Shown here one piece after another: positions 24,415 to 34,066 of a DNA stretch of 64,000 nt. Below the pieces are notes generated by a model. It ran no database searches and was not told the DNA's origin. It worked only from the letters and a program-made list of their open reading frames with translations. A program made the translations under genes and the position numbers. Position 1 is the first letter of the stretch. Each line of letters begins with the position of its first letter. Source of the stretch: Casimicrobiaceae bacterium (lineage in GTDB: Bacteria > Pseudomonadota > Gammaproteobacteria > Burkholderiales > Casimicrobiaceae); contig JAPKHK010000003.1 in NCBI GenBank assembly GCA_026646885.1, positions 124,001-188,000 on the forward strand, in the 5' to 3' direction.

Positions 24415-26148
24415 CTAGTGGATCTCGGTCGCCGCCGCTCCTCCAGTGCGTGCCTTGAGCATCTGAAACACCGCGTCGGGTCCTAGAGGCCGAGCGAAGA
24501 AATACCCCTGCACACGTTCGCAGGCGAGGCCGCGTAGGAACTCCACTTGCTCCTCGGTTTCAACCCCTTCGGCCTGGACAACGAGCTTCAAGGTCTTCGC
24601 GAGCGTGGTGATGGCGCGCACGATGGCCGAATCGTCAGCGTCCGCCGGGATGTCGCGCACAAACGACTTGTCGATCTTGAGTATGTCCAGAGGGAAACGG
24701 CGCAAATAGGAGAGCGAGGAATACCCCGTGCCAAAGTCGTCGATGGAGATGCGCACGCCGAGCTCTTTGAGATTGCGCAGCATGCGAATGGTATTGTCGA
24801 CTTCCTGCATCACCGCCGACTCGGTGATTTCTAGCTCCAGGAAGTGGGGGTTGAGCCCGGTGCGATCGAGCACGGTGCGCACGCGCGAGAGAAAGTCGGC
24901 CGAGCGAAACTGCATTGCGGAAACGTTTACGGCGATACTCAGGCGGTCAAAACCAAGGTTGTGCCAAGCGCGAGTCTGCGCGCAGGCCTCTTCCATCACC
25001 CACGCGCCAATCTCGGTGATTAGGCCCGTCTCGTCGGCGAGCGCGATGAATTTGTCCGGTTGCACCACGCCAAATTCCGGATGACGCCAGCGTACCAATG
25101 CCTCGCAACCGGCGATTTGGCCGCTCGCCAGATCGTAGCAGGGTTGGTATTGCACGAACAGTTCGTGCCGTTCGAGAGCGCGCCGCAGGCTCGATTCCAA
25201 GATCAGATGCTCGCCCGATGCGCGCGAAAACTCGTTCTGGTAGAACTGGTAAGTGTTCCGCCCCGAATGCTTGGCGAGATGCATCGCGCTCTCGGCGTTC
25301 TTCAGCAGCGTGGCGACATCGCGCCCATCCTCTGGAAATACCGAAAGGCCCACGCTGACCGTGATGTAGAAGTCGATGCCATTCCAGTTGAAGGGCTCGG
25401 CAAAAGCCGCGAGCACCTTTTCCGCCACTTTTCTGGTTTCCTCCTGATCGGTGACGTCGGCGACAAACAGTGCGAACTCATCGTGCCCCAGCCGCGCGAG
25501 ATATCCCTCTTGGGGCACGTTCGCCAATAAGCGACGCGATGCCTGCTCAATCAGCCGATCGCCGGTGGCATAGCCAAAAGTGGAATTGATGCGCGCGAAC
25601 CGGTCCAAATCCAGGAAAGCGATAACGCCGCGCACCGGCTCGCCCAGGGTGGGCTGGCAGCGCGCGTCCACCTCCTTGCAGAAGCGCTGGCGGTTGGGTA
25701 ACCCGGTGAGATCGTCGAAATAGCATAGCTGCTCGATGTACTCGTCGGCGCGCTCCTTGGCGCGACGAATGGCGGCATTGGCGATTTCCCGCTCGATCGC
25801 CGGCACCAACCGCCGGATATTGCCCTTCTCCACACAGTCGCTCGCGCCCTGCAGCATCGTGGTGACCGCGGTCTGCTCGTTGATTTGCCCGGAATAGATC
25901 AGGAAGGGAATGTCCTTGCCGCTTTCCTTGACCACGTCCAGCGCCTCGACGGCGGAGAATCCCGGCATGGCGTGGTCGGAAATGATGACGTCCCAGTCCG
26001 ATTCGCGCAGCGCCTTGCGTAGATCCGCGGCCGTATCCACCCGCTCGTACTCGACGACCGGACCGGCGGCGCACAGCCCGGTATAGAGCAAGAAGGCATC
26101 GTCATCGGAGTCGTCGACGATCAAGACCTTGCGCGCGCGCTGGGACAT
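24415..26148 (-). CDS. receiver-GGDEF-EAL protein, probable c-di-GMP phosphodiesterase
   Basis: 577 aa from ATG 26148. Receiver (~5-125; VLIVDDSDDD, VIISDHAMPGF with acceptor Asp), a GGDEF domain whose active-site motif is degenerate (RLGHDEF), and a complete EAL domain. EAL residues visible: CEALVRW, VNVSAMQF, ITESAV, IDDFGTGYSS, KIDKSFV, AEGVETEEQ, QGYFFARP. It should therefore hydrolyse c-di-GMP, with the GGDEF part perhaps regulatory. An ATG at 26175 overlaps the stop of the upstream HDOD-GGDEF gene (TAATG), so a longer coupled product is possible. A near-perfect sigma28 promoter at 26183-26209 would give a transcript starting close to 26176, favouring ATG 26148. Confidence 0.88.
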   Translation of the reverse strand: MSQRARKVLIVDDSDDDAFLLYTGLCAAGPVVEYERVDTAADLRKALRESDWDVIISDHAMPGFSAVEALDVVKESGKDIPFLIYSGQINEQTAVTTMLQGASDCVEKGNIRRLVPAIEREIANAAIRRAKERADEYIEQLCYFDDLTGLPNRQRFCKEVDARCQPTLGEPVRGVIAFLDLDRFARINSTFGYATGDRLIEQASRRLLANVPQEGYLARLGHDEFALFVADVTDQEETRKVAEKVLAAFAEPFNWNGIDFYITVSVGLSVFPEDGRDVATLLKNAESAMHLAKHSGRNTYQFYQNEFSRASGEHLILESSLRRALERHELFVQYQPCYDLASGQIAGCEALVRWRHPEFGVVQPDKFIALADETGLITEIGAWVMEEACAQTRAWHNLGFDRLSIAVNVSAMQFRSADFLSRVRTVLDRTGLNPHFLELEITESAVMQEVDNTIRMLRNLKELGVRISIDDFGTGYSSLSYLRRFPLDILKIDKSFVRDIPADADDSAIVRAITTLAKTLKLVVQAEGVETEEQVEFLRGLACERVQGYFFARPLGPDAVFQMLKARTGGAAATEIH

Positions 26149-26174
26149 GGGGGACTCAAGCACAAAATTAAGCA

Positions 26175-28142
26175 TTAACGGTTTATCGGCGGCGTAGTTG
26201 AGAACTTTAGCCCCCCGTCAGGTTTTTTTTCGAAGCCCGCCGGGAGGGCGACCGACACGCGGTTTCTCCCGGCCGCCTTGGCTTCGTAAACCGCGGTGTC
26301 GGCGAGGCGGACGAGGGCGGCGGTGTCGGGCACACCGGGCATCCGACAAGCGACTCCGATACTGACCGTCACGCCCAGACCGGGAATCCCGGCCACAGGG
26401 CTACCGGCGGCCACGGCGTGCCGCAAGCGCTCCGCGCAAATGCGCGCACTCTCCTCATCGGCGCCGGGGGCTATCACGAGGAACTCCTCGCCGCCCAAGC
26501 GGCAGGTGATGTCGCTGGCGCGGGCGGTTTGCTTGAGCGTGGCTCCCACCCAGCCCAGGACCTCATCGCCCACCTCATGACCGTGACTGTCGTTGAGGGA
26601 TCTGAAGTCATCGATGTCCACCATCATCACCGCCAAGGGGCGCGCCAGCCGTGCCGTCGCCGCCCACTCCTGCGCCAACCGATCGAGGGCGCAACGACGA
26701 TTGGGCAAACCGGTCAGCGGATCGGTGAGAGCCGCGTCCTTGAGGCGCCGGTTGCTCACCGCCAGCTCGGCAGCGAAGCGACGGATCTCCTCTTTGTCCC
26801 GTTCGATCTCGCTTTGCAGAGCCACGACGCGCTGACCTGCCGACAGACGCGCGCGTAGCATGCGCGGGTTGACCGGCTTGGGCAGAAAATCGTCGACGCC
26901 GGCTTCGAAGGCTTCCATCACCCGCTCTTCGTCTTCCAAACCCGTGAGCATCAGCACGTACATGTTGCGGCCCAGGCGTGTGGCGCGCAACGCCTTGCAG
27001 AGGGCGAGCCCGTCCATGCCTGGCATGATCCAATCGATCAGCACGATCTGCGGGGACAGTTCCACCGCGAGGCGCAAGGCCTCTTCGCCGCTTTCCGCGG
27101 CATAGACGGCGTGCCCCCAGCCGGCGAGGGTGCTGGCAACGAGCATCCGCATCGATCGATCGTCGTCCACGACCAGGATGCGCAAGCCTTCGCCGCCGCC
27201 TGTCTGCGGCGTCTGCGCCTCGATCACAGAGCGCGAAGCTTCCGCTCGATAGGGTGCAATCGGCGGTGTCTGGACTTGCAGAATCGCCCCCCATTCACTC
27301 CACTGCGCCGCGAGCGTGGCTATGACTTCGCCAATCGCCGCGTCATCTTGCCCCAGCTTGGCAAAGAGCTCGACGAGCCGCGGGACGAGGGCAATCCTCT
27401 GGCCCTCGCCAGCCAGTGCCATTTCGGCCAACGCCCTTGCCGCTGCCAGCAGGTGCGTCAGGCGGTCGGCCCGGGATCCGCCCTCATAGCGGGCTCGCTC
27501 GGGAAACTCATGAAAATAGGCTGGCTCGGCCAGGGCCTGGGGCAAGCCCCAATCCTGCAGTAGCGCGCGGGTGAGTTCTTGGTGGTCGAGGGCAAACGCG
27601 CGCTGCTCCTGGCGAATCAAGTCGACCCGGGACGCTTCGCCTTCCTTGAGCACGCGGGTGTAATCGATGGGATACAGCGTTGCCAGCGCCAGTTCCCCAA
27701 CGCGCAACAAGAGCCCCACCACGAACCCCTCCTCCGCCGCCACAATCCGCGTGCGCGCGCACAGTGAACGTGCGGCGAGCGCCGCAAGCAGGGAATTCGA
27801 CCAGAAGTCTTGATAGGCGAAACCCTGGCATTTGCCGGTGCTGTAGGAAGCAATCAGCGAAAACCCCAGCGCCAGCTGCCGCACCACGGCAAAGCCGAGT
27901 ACAACCAAGGCGTCATTGACGGAAACGACCGGCCGTCGCCCTCCAGCGTGCACTGAATTAGCCGCCCTGACGATGCGTCCGGCCAGCGCCGGATCACTTT
28001 TGATGACGCGGGCGATCTCCTGGTTGGTGACGTTCTCGCGCTCCGCGAGCTGCATGAGCGTCAGCGCCACCCCCTTGGGCGAGGGCAGGCTTCCGGCAGC
28101 CCGCAGCGCTTCGATCTTGGCGTTGTCCAGATTGTCGATCAC
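26175..28142 (-). CDS. HDOD-receiver-GGDEF protein, probable diguanylate cyclase
   Basis: About 655 aa from a GTG at 28142 with GGAG six bases upstream; ATGs at 28199 and 28274 extend the same frame. Order: HDOD domain (~5-260; LPSPKGVALTLMQLAERENV, VNDALVVLGFAVVRQLALG), receiver (~330-450; RILVVDDDRSMRMLV, VLIDWIMPGMDG), GGDEF (~490-650). The active motif is CRLGGEEF. Five residues before GGEEF, RASD forms the RxxD inhibitory site, so activity with product feedback is expected. Its stop overlaps the start of the phosphodiesterase frame (TAATG). Opposing enzymes in one unit suggest local c-di-GMP control. Confidence 0.85.
   Translation of the reverse strand: MIDNLDNAKIEALRAAGSLPSPKGVALTLMQLAERENVTNQEIARVIKSDPALAGRIVRAANSVHAGGRRPVVSVNDALVVLGFAVVRQLALGFSLIASYSTGKCQGFAYQDFWSNSLLAALAARSLCARTRIVAAEEGFVVGLLLRVGELALATLYPIDYTRVLKEGEASRVDLIRQEQRAFALDHQELTRALLQDWGLPQALAEPAYFHEFPERARYEGGSRADRLTHLLAAARALAEMALAGEGQRIALVPRLVELFAKLGQDDAAIGEVIATLAAQWSEWGAILQVQTPPIAPYRAEASRSVIEAQTPQTGGGEGLRILVVDDDRSMRMLVASTLAGWGHAVYAAESGEEALRLAVELSPQIVLIDWIMPGMDGLALCKALRATRLGRNMYVLMLTGLEDEERVMEAFEAGVDDFLPKPVNPRMLRARLSAGQRVVALQSEIERDKEEIRRFAAELAVSNRRLKDAALTDPLTGLPNRRCALDRLAQEWAATARLARPLAVMMVDIDDFRSLNDSHGHEVGDEVLGWVGATLKQTARASDITCRLGGEEFLVIAPGADEESARICAERLRHAVAAGSPVAGIPGLGVTVSIGVACRMPGVPDTAALVRLADTAVYEAKAAGRNRVSVALPAGFEKKPDGGLKFSTTPPINR
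26183..26209 (-). promoter_or_regulatory. sigma28 (FliA) promoter of the EAL phosphodiesterase gene
   Basis: Minus strand: TAAAGTTC at 26209-26202 (7 of 8), 11-base spacer, GCCGATAA at 26190-26183 (8 of 8). It is the closest match to the E. coli FliA consensus in the window. It lies inside the last codons of the upstream HDOD-GGDEF gene, 35 bases before ATG 26148. It would let FliA express the phosphodiesterase without the cyclase. Confidence 0.65.
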
Positions 28143-28186
28143 AGCCCTCTCCGTCGCGGTGCGCAGAAAAGAATCTCCACTAGCGA

Positions 28187-28214
28187 TTAACGGCGACATC
28201 GCCACCGATCTTGA
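28187..28214 (-). promoter_or_regulatory. possible sigma28 promoter of the HDOD-GGDEF gene (12-base spacer)
   Basis: Minus strand: TCAAGATC at 28214-28207, 12 bases, GCCGTTAA at 28194-28187. The -10 is identical to that before the cyclase at 41460, and the TCAAG -35 recurs in four other candidates. The extra spacer base weakens it. If real, translation would begin at GTG 28142 rather than ATG 28199. Confidence 0.35.
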
Positions 28215-28317
28215 TCTTCGGTAGGATTTGAACTGCGCGGGAAAAGCGCGCTTAATCGGCGCTTCGGAAACCAAACACCGACCGGTATAGCCGCGCCCGT
28301 CGCGCGAGGAGGCAGGG

Positions 28318-28752
28318 TCAGGTCAAATCGCCCAGCACGGGCGGAGCCGTATTGAGCGTCAGCCAGTAGCGGTGCACATCGCGCACCATTTCGTTGAACT
28401 GGCTGAAATCGACCGGTTTCCGGAGATAGCTGTTGCAGCCTATTTCGTAGGCGGTTTCAAGATCGCTGCGCTCGCCCGAGGTAGTCAAAATGACCACTGG
28501 TATGGCGCGCGTGCGCGGGTTGCCTTTGATGGCACGAAGTACATCCAGGCCGTTGAGGCGCGGCAATTTGAGGTCGAGCAGTATCACATCCGGCAGTGGC
28601 GCGGTATCGCGGCCAATGAGGAGCGCAAGCGCATCTGGCCCATCCCGCGCCACTAGGATGTCGCTGTCGAGATTGGACAGCGTCAAGGCGAGCTTGAACA
28701 ACTCGATGTCATCGACGTTGTCCTCCACCAGCATGAGAGTTTTTCCTGCCAT
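28318..28752 (-). CDS. single-domain response regulator (Rcp1-like)
   Basis: 144 aa, a receiver domain only. Acidic pair and acceptor are visible in MLVEDNVDDIELFKLAL and VILLDLKLPRLNG, followed by VVILTTSGERSDLETAYEIGCNSYLRKPVDF, a signature of the Rcp1/CheY-like partners of phytochrome-type kinases. The ATG at 28752 follows a GGAAGGGGAG ribosome site. It lies 119 bases after the large PAS-GAF kinase gene (28872-31898), whose H-box is of the same class, so the two probably form a pair. No output domain: it likely acts by protein contact. Confidence 0.88.
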   Translation of the reverse strand: MAGKTLMLVEDNVDDIELFKLALTLSNLDSDILVARDGPDALALLIGRDTAPLPDVILLDLKLPRLNGLDVLRAIKGNPRTRAIPVVILTTSGERSDLETAYEIGCNSYLRKPVDFSQFNEMVRDVHRYWLTLNTAPPVLGDLT

Positions 28753-28871
28753 CGCTCCCCTTCCACCCCTTTCCATGGCTGGTTAGTAGCCTAGCGGAAA
28801 GAGCAACCGCTTACAATCAGACAAACACCTACATGCCTGCGGCCTTTTTTTGCAAGGCTTGGCGCAGCTTC

Positions 28872-31800
28872 TTACCCTAGCGTAAAGAACATCTTGGTGC
28901 CCTGCTCGGGTGCGCTCTGGGCCCAAATCTTGCCACCATGCACGCGCACCACACGTTGTGCGGTAGCGAGCCCTATGCCCGTGCCCTCGAACTGGTCGCG
29001 ATGGTGCAGCCGCTCAAACGGCGCAAAGAGCCGGTCCGCGTAGCGCATGTCGAAGCCAGCGCCATTGTCGCCGACGCAATAGACCACGGTACCACCCTGC
29101 ACCTCGGCGGTGAACGCAACTTCCGCCAGCGGCTTCTTCGCGGTGAATTTCCAGGCGTTCCCCAGCAGGTTCTCCAGCAGCACGCGCAAGAGCTTGGGAT
29201 CACCGCGCACATGCAGGCCAGCGGCGATGCTGACCATGGCACGGCGCTGCATCTGGTTCTGCTGCAAGGCATCGATCACTTGCCGGCCGATTTCCGACAG
29301 ATCGACCTCCTGGCGGGTGACTCCGCCACGAGTCACCATCGATAGCCGCAGCAGATCGTCTATGAGCTCGCTCATCCGTCGGCAGCCCGCGCGCACTCGA
29401 TCGAAGTAGGCCTGGGCCTCGGCATCGAGTCTTTCGCGATAACGCTGGCTGACGATTTGCGTGAAGCCATCGATGGTCCGCAACGGCGCCCGCAGATCGT
29501 GCGATACGGAATACGAAAAAGCCTCCAACTCCTTGTTGGCGGCTTCCAACTGCGCCGTGCGCTCCTTCACCCGCTCCTCGAGCGAAGTCTGCGCCGCCTT
29601 CACCGCGGCTTCGTCTTGGGCTCGCTCCAAAGTCAGTGCGGCCAGAGCCGAGCCAACCGAGAGCAACTGCACGTCCCAAGTCGGCGGTCGCATCGGCTCG
29701 GGGTAATAGACTGCGAGCGTACCGAGGACCTCCCCGCGCCGCCCGAGCACGGGTACGGCGGTGCACGCCTGGAGTCCGCACTTCAGCGCGGCCGCCCGCT
29801 GTTCCTCCCAAAGCACGTCGAGGGCGATATCGGAAACCACCACCGGCTCGCGTCGAAAGGCCGCGGTGCCGCTCGAACCTTCCCCCTCGCGCACAGCCAT
29901 CCCATCGCACGCCCTCTGGTATTCCACGGGCAAGCTGGGGCAGGGTCCTAAACGCAAGCGGGCCCCGCCCTCCTCGACGCGAAACAGTCCGCACCGCCCC
30001 AGCTCCATTTCGCTTTCCAGTGCCTGCACCAGGGAAAAGAGCGTGAAGTCCAGATCACTGCCCGTAGCGACGCGCTCGAAGGTGCGGCTTTGCAAGCTGA
30101 GCAAGCTCTCAGCGTGGCGCCTTTCCGTGATATCCACCCCTGAACCGATGAAACCCAGGTCCCGCCCGTCGTCGGCACGGCGCGGCGTGCCGGAAAGCAG
30201 CAGCCAGCGCACCGAGCCATCGCCGCGCCGCGCGCGGCACTCCAGGCGGAAGGCGCGCCCCTGGGCGTGGGCCTCGGCAAGCCCTGTTTCCCAGGCCGCC
30301 CTATCCGCGGGCAGCACGACCTGCGACCACGACGCGAGCTTCGGCGCCGCTCCCATACCACCAGCGAACTCGGCCAATTGACCATTGAAGTAGCTGAAGT
30401 GGCCTTCGCTATCGGTCAGCCAAACCATCACCGGAGCCGCCTCCGCGAGCGCGCGGAAGCGCGCTTCGCTTTCCCGCAACGCAAACTCGGCCTCACGCTG
30501 CGCGGTGATATCGATCACTCCGCCGATGCGCCTGTAGATCTTGCCAGTGTCGTCGTGGAGGATGACACCGCGGTCGACCACCCAAGCATAGCTGCCGCTC
30601 GCTCGCGCAAAGCGATACTCGGCGTTCATCTCGCGGCCGCCTGCCGCCGCCACCGCCGCGTAGTTCGCCATCACCGCTTCGCGATCATCCGGATGCACCC
30701 GCTCCAGCCACCACTCAGTGCGCAGGTCTTGACCGGCGACTTGGTAGCCAAAAATCTCATCGATGCCCCGCGTCCAGCGCGTGATGCCGCTCGCTTCATC
30801 ATGGTCCCAAATGGCGCTGACGGTTGCTTGCGCAACGACACGATATCGATCCTCGGCTATTCCCAGCGCCTCGCTCAAGCGGACGATCGCGGTAACGTCC
30901 CGCGCCGTTCCGTGATAACCCTGGAATTCGCCATCGGAGCCGAAGATCGGCACACCGCTAATGCTGATGTAGCGAACGCCATTCGTCTGCTGCCGCGCCA
31001 GAATCAAATCATGAAAGGGTTCGCGCTTGGCGAGAACTGCCTGGTGGCGAACCCAATCGGCAGCAGTGACCCCAACCCAGGGCATCTCCCAGCGGAACTT
31101 GCCGAGGTAGTCCTGGCCGTCGAAAGCGCGGCCCCCGCCCGCGGCGACGATCTCGCTGAAACGCAAATCGGGGCCCTGCGCCCAATACCAATCCGCCGCG
31201 GTCTCGAGCAAGGAGCGAAAGCGCTCCTCGCTCTCGCGTGCCGCCATTTCGGCGACGAACTCGTGACTGATGTTCTTGCCCACGCCGCGGTAGCCAAGAA
31301 ATTCTCCGCTTTCGCCGAATAGCGGGTTGCCGCTGCTCGAGAAATACAGTTTCTGCCCACCAGCGCGCAAGTGCACGTATCTCACGTCACGAAATGGCAA
31401 GTGCGCATCCAGAACGCGTCGGTGTTCCTCGGCGGTCCCACCAATGAATTCACTGGCCAGTTCGAAACGCGTCTTGCCCAGGGCTCGCGCCGGTACGAGA
31501 CCACAGCGCGCTGCGCCTTCGGAAAAATAGGTGAAGCGGCCGTGCTCGTCTTGTTCCCAAGCGTAGTCGGTGGACAGATCGATCAACTCGCGGTGGCGGC
31601 GCTCGGCCGCTTCGAGCGCCGCGGTCTTGGCTTCGAGTTCGGCCATGCGCGCCGCCATTTGGGGCGGGATGGCCGCGCCAGACACTGGCGTCGCAGTGTC
31701 CGTCACCGCCGTCCCCTTGCCGCAGGACCAGCCAAGCCACGCTGCGCCACCGCCAAAGACCGCGGCAAGCAACAGCCAGGCGGGTCCGTCGATGGGAAGT

Positions 31801-31898
31801 AGTGCCAGGCCCAGCGCCGCGGTGGCGGTGATGCCGGCCGCCAGTCCTTTCGAGCGGGGCCAGCGAAACGTCACGGCGGCGTTGTTCGGTTCGGGCAT
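28872..31898 (-). CDS. multi-PAS/GAF sensor histidine kinase
   Basis: 1008 aa. Two short membrane helices at ~20-55, then about four PAS domains (~100-600; repeated WxxxVHPDD and FxGYHGTARDVT-like ends), a GAF domain (~610-770, starting TFERVATGSDLDFTLFSLV), HisKA and HATPase. The phospho-acceptor is H800 in FSYSVSHDLRAPLRTIDGF. ATP-site motifs NLLGNAWKF, DNGAGFDM and GTGIGLATA are intact. It is of the cytoplasmically sensing phytochrome-like class; no bilin cysteine was sought or seen. The downstream single-receiver gene is its likely partner. Confidence 0.88.
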   Translation of the reverse strand: MPEPNNAAVTFRWPRSKGLAAGITATAALGLALLPIDGPAWLLLAAVFGGGAAWLGWSCGKGTAVTDTATPVSGAAIPPQMAARMAELEAKTAALEAAERRHRELIDLSTDYAWEQDEHGRFTYFSEGAARCGLVPARALGKTRFELASEFIGGTAEEHRRVLDAHLPFRDVRYVHLRAGGQKLYFSSSGNPLFGESGEFLGYRGVGKNISHEFVAEMAARESEERFRSLLETAADWYWAQGPDLRFSEIVAAGGGRAFDGQDYLGKFRWEMPWVGVTAADWVRHQAVLAKREPFHDLILARQQTNGVRYISISGVPIFGSDGEFQGYHGTARDVTAIVRLSEALGIAEDRYRVVAQATVSAIWDHDEASGITRWTRGIDEIFGYQVAGQDLRTEWWLERVHPDDREAVMANYAAVAAAGGREMNAEYRFARASGSYAWVVDRGVILHDDTGKIYRRIGGVIDITAQREAEFALRESEARFRALAEAAPVMVWLTDSEGHFSYFNGQLAEFAGGMGAAPKLASWSQVVLPADRAAWETGLAEAHAQGRAFRLECRARRGDGSVRWLLLSGTPRRADDGRDLGFIGSGVDITERRHAESLLSLQSRTFERVATGSDLDFTLFSLVQALESEMELGRCGLFRVEEGGARLRLGPCPSLPVEYQRACDGMAVREGEGSSGTAAFRREPVVVSDIALDVLWEEQRAAALKCGLQACTAVPVLGRRGEVLGTLAVYYPEPMRPPTWDVQLLSVGSALAALTLERAQDEAAVKAAQTSLEERVKERTAQLEAANKELEAFSYSVSHDLRAPLRTIDGFTQIVSQRYRERLDAEAQAYFDRVRAGCRRMSELIDDLLRLSMVTRGGVTRQEVDLSEIGRQVIDALQQNQMQRRAMVSIAAGLHVRGDPKLLRVLLENLLGNAWKFTAKKPLAEVAFTAEVQGGTVVYCVGDNGAGFDMRYADRLFAPFERLHHRDQFEGTGIGLATAQRVVRVHGGKIWAQSAPEQGTKMFFTLG

Positions 31899-31975
31899 GG
31901 CACACGAGTCCTGGGTGTGTCGGCGGAGTCAGCCGGCTCCGCTCGCCCGCGAGTTTAGCAGCATGGACGCGATAT

Positions 31976-33802
31976 TCAACGCTCCAGCAAGCTATGCGGA
32001 TCGAAGCCCACGCGCAGACAACCCCAATGGCGACCGCCAATGTAGATCGGCATCGACAAGTCGTTGAGGATTTCGCCGGTGTCCCGCGAGTAGGTTTGCA
32101 GCAGGAAGCGTTGGGTGTTCTTGCCGCCCCGAGCGGCCGTGGCGTCTTCGAAAATCCGCTTGTCGCGGCTGCCGACGAGATCCTTTTCGTAATTGCCGGT
32201 CATCGGCTGCGAGTATTTGCTGTTGTGCGTGGGCGCATAACCGTTTTCGTCCATGCACAGCGCGTACGTTCCGCCGCGTATCTCGCCGGCCAGAGCATCG
32301 TAGGAGGCCTGCATCTCTCGGGCAAACACCTCATCGTAAGCGGTACGGTATTTCTGCGGCTTAGTATTGGGGATAGGCTGGTAGTTCCGATCGAAGACGT
32401 TCAGGCCGCGCTGCTGCATCGCCTCGATGGTCTCCTGCATGCTGTCGCGCGCGCGTTCCACTTGAGCGACGACGGTATCGAAAGCGCCACTGCCAAGCAC
32501 AAACTGGGCCAAGAGTTCCTGCGCACGCTCTGTGGCTTGGGACAAATCGGCACTCGCGCGCGTGGAGCCCTCGAGCAAATGCGAGGCGCGCCCGGACAAT
32601 TCATGCGTCTTTTGCACCGCCTCGAAGACTCGCGAGTTGGTTGCGGTCAGCTGCTCGACCGCGGCGCTGATTTCATCGAGTTTGGCGCCGGTATGCTCGA
32701 AATCGTGCACCATACTCTCGAACTGCATTGCCGACTTGTCGATGACTTCGCGCGTGTGCGCGGCGCTGTCGCTGATTTCGCCGGTTTCGCGCGTGGTCTG
32801 CTGCACCAGATCGATCATGCCGGTAATCTTCTGGGAGATCTCGTCGGTCGCGGTATTCACTTTTTCGGCGAGATGGCGAACCTCGTCCGCCACCACCGCA
32901 AAACCGCGCCCGGCCTCGCCGGCGCGGGCCGCTTCGATGGCGGCGTTCAGGGCAAGCAGATTCGTCTGATCGGAGATGCCCTTGATGAGCTGCACAATCT
33001 GCTTGATGCTCTCGGAGTTGTTGGACAACCCAACCACGGTGGTGCTGAAGTTGGCGAGGCGGTCGCTGATGCCCTGGACCTTCATGTTGATCGCCTGCAT
33101 GTCGGCCAGCGAGCCGCGTGCCCGTTCCAGATTGTCCCGGGTCGATACGTTGATCGCCTGGGTGTTGCGGTTCACGTTCTCAATCGCCGCCGTTGCCTCG
33201 GTGCTTGCCGCCAGCACGCTTTGCGCCAGCATGCCCTGCTCCTTGGCGAGCGCGGCGCTGTCTTTGACCTGCTTCGCCGACTTGGCGGACTCGATCGCGA
33301 TCAGCACGCTCGAGTTTCTGACGTTGCCGATGATCTCCCGGAGTTTTCTGGCAAAGCCGTTGTAATTCGCGGCGAGGTCGCGCAGAAGGCCATTGCCGGT
33401 CAGCGGCAATTCCTGTGCGAGGCTGCCACGACCTTGGGCCAGATCGCCAAACACTTCCGCCATTTCGGTCAAAGGCCCCGCCAGCGCACGCCGCGCCGAC
33501 CAAGTCCAAACCGCGAGAAACGCCACCAGAAGCACAACCGTACCCCAAGTGCCCCAACTCAGCCAAGTGTGCAAGCTGTGCGCCTGGGCCTGCGCGGCGG
33601 CGGACACCCCTGAGGCGGCAAGCAGCCGGTTGAGCTCCGCAACCTGCCAATGCAGCACGACAAACAGTATCAGCAGAGGCGCCAAAATCAGCCAGGCGCC
33701 CGCCAGTTTGAAGCCTCCGCGCGCGCCCCCCATGCCGGGGGTGGCGGAGACGCTGAGCACAGTAGCGGAAGACTGAAAGCTGCTGGCAGGCACAGAAAGC
33801 AT
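31976..33802 (-). CDS. methyl-accepting chemotaxis protein with C-terminal sensor-like domain
   Basis: 608 aa. Two membrane helices (~33-52 and ~80-100) enclose only ~25 periplasmic residues, followed by HAMP-like sequence and the signalling domain with its hairpin tip ([33 protein letters not shown]). About 140 residues follow the signalling domain (DRNYQPIP to FDPHSLLER), including [14 protein letters not shown] and [10 protein letters not shown], resembling a Cache/PAS-like module known at the C-terminus of many proteobacterial receptors. Sensing is therefore probably cytoplasmic. ATG 33802 has an AGGAG site. A sigma28-like promoter lies 69 bases upstream. Confidence 0.9.
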   Translation of the reverse strand: MLSVPASSFQSSATVLSVSATPGMGGARGGFKLAGAWLILAPLLILFVVLHWQVAELNRLLAASGVSAAAQAQAHSLHTWLSWGTWGTVVLLVAFLAVWTWSARRALAGPLTEMAEVFGDLAQGRGSLAQELPLTGNGLLRDLAANYNGFARKLREIIGNVRNSSVLIAIESAKSAKQVKDSAALAKEQGMLAQSVLAASTEATAAIENVNRNTQAINVSTRDNLERARGSLADMQAINMKVQGISDRLANFSTTVVGLSNNSESIKQIVQLIKGISDQTNLLALNAAIEAARAGEAGRGFAVVADEVRHLAEKVNTATDEISQKITGMIDLVQQTTRETGEISDSAAHTREVIDKSAMQFESMVHDFEHTGAKLDEISAAVEQLTATNSRVFEAVQKTHELSGRASHLLEGSTRASADLSQATERAQELLAQFVLGSGAFDTVVAQVERARDSMQETIEAMQQRGLNVFDRNYQPIPNTKPQKYRTAYDEVFAREMQASYDALAGEIRGGTYALCMDENGYAPTHNSKYSQPMTGNYEKDLVGSRDKRIFEDATAARGGKNTQRFLLQTYSRDTGEILNDLSMPIYIGGRHWGCLRVGFDPHSLLER

Positions 33803-33870
33803 TTTGAACTCCTGAAGTGTTGTGCACCGCGCATCGATCCCCAAGACTTTGCGTTCGCGGCGTAAACTCA

Positions 33871-33897
33871 TTTACGGTCGCCACGCCCCCGACTTGA
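33871..33897 (-). promoter_or_regulatory. sigma28 (FliA) promoter of the chemoreceptor gene
   Basis: Minus strand: TCAAGTCG at 33897-33890, 11 bases, ACCGTAAA at 33878-33871. It is almost the same as the element before cheR (TCAAGTCC, 11, GCCGTAAA). It lies 69 bases before the receptor ATG and back-to-back with the hybrid kinase promoter. Confidence 0.5.
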
Positions 33898-34034
33898 ATG
33901 CGCCGTGCACGCGTGTTGCCGCGCTTGGGCCTCGTCGACCCGGCAGAGACGGGCACCCCAGAACCACTTTGGCATCGGTCACACGCATCGCTTCTCGATT
34001 AAAGGCACGGGGTAAGACAAGTACGCGTGCCGGC

Positions 34035-34061
34035 TAAAGGATGTAAGGCTTTTGCCGTTAC
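34035..34061 (+). promoter_or_regulatory. sigma28 (FliA) promoter of the hybrid kinase gene
   Basis: TAAAGGAT at 34035-34042, 11 bases, GCCGTTAC at 34054-34061, 70 bases before the kinase ATG. It matches the core TAAAG and GCCG(A/T)TA. Divergent from the chemoreceptor promoter in the same 328-base intergenic region. Confidence 0.55.
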
Positions 34062-34066
34062 CGCCC

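Noticed and set aside
31994-33613. 539-codon plus-strand frame opposite the chemoreceptor
   Set aside because: Shadow of a conserved receptor gene; no domain character.
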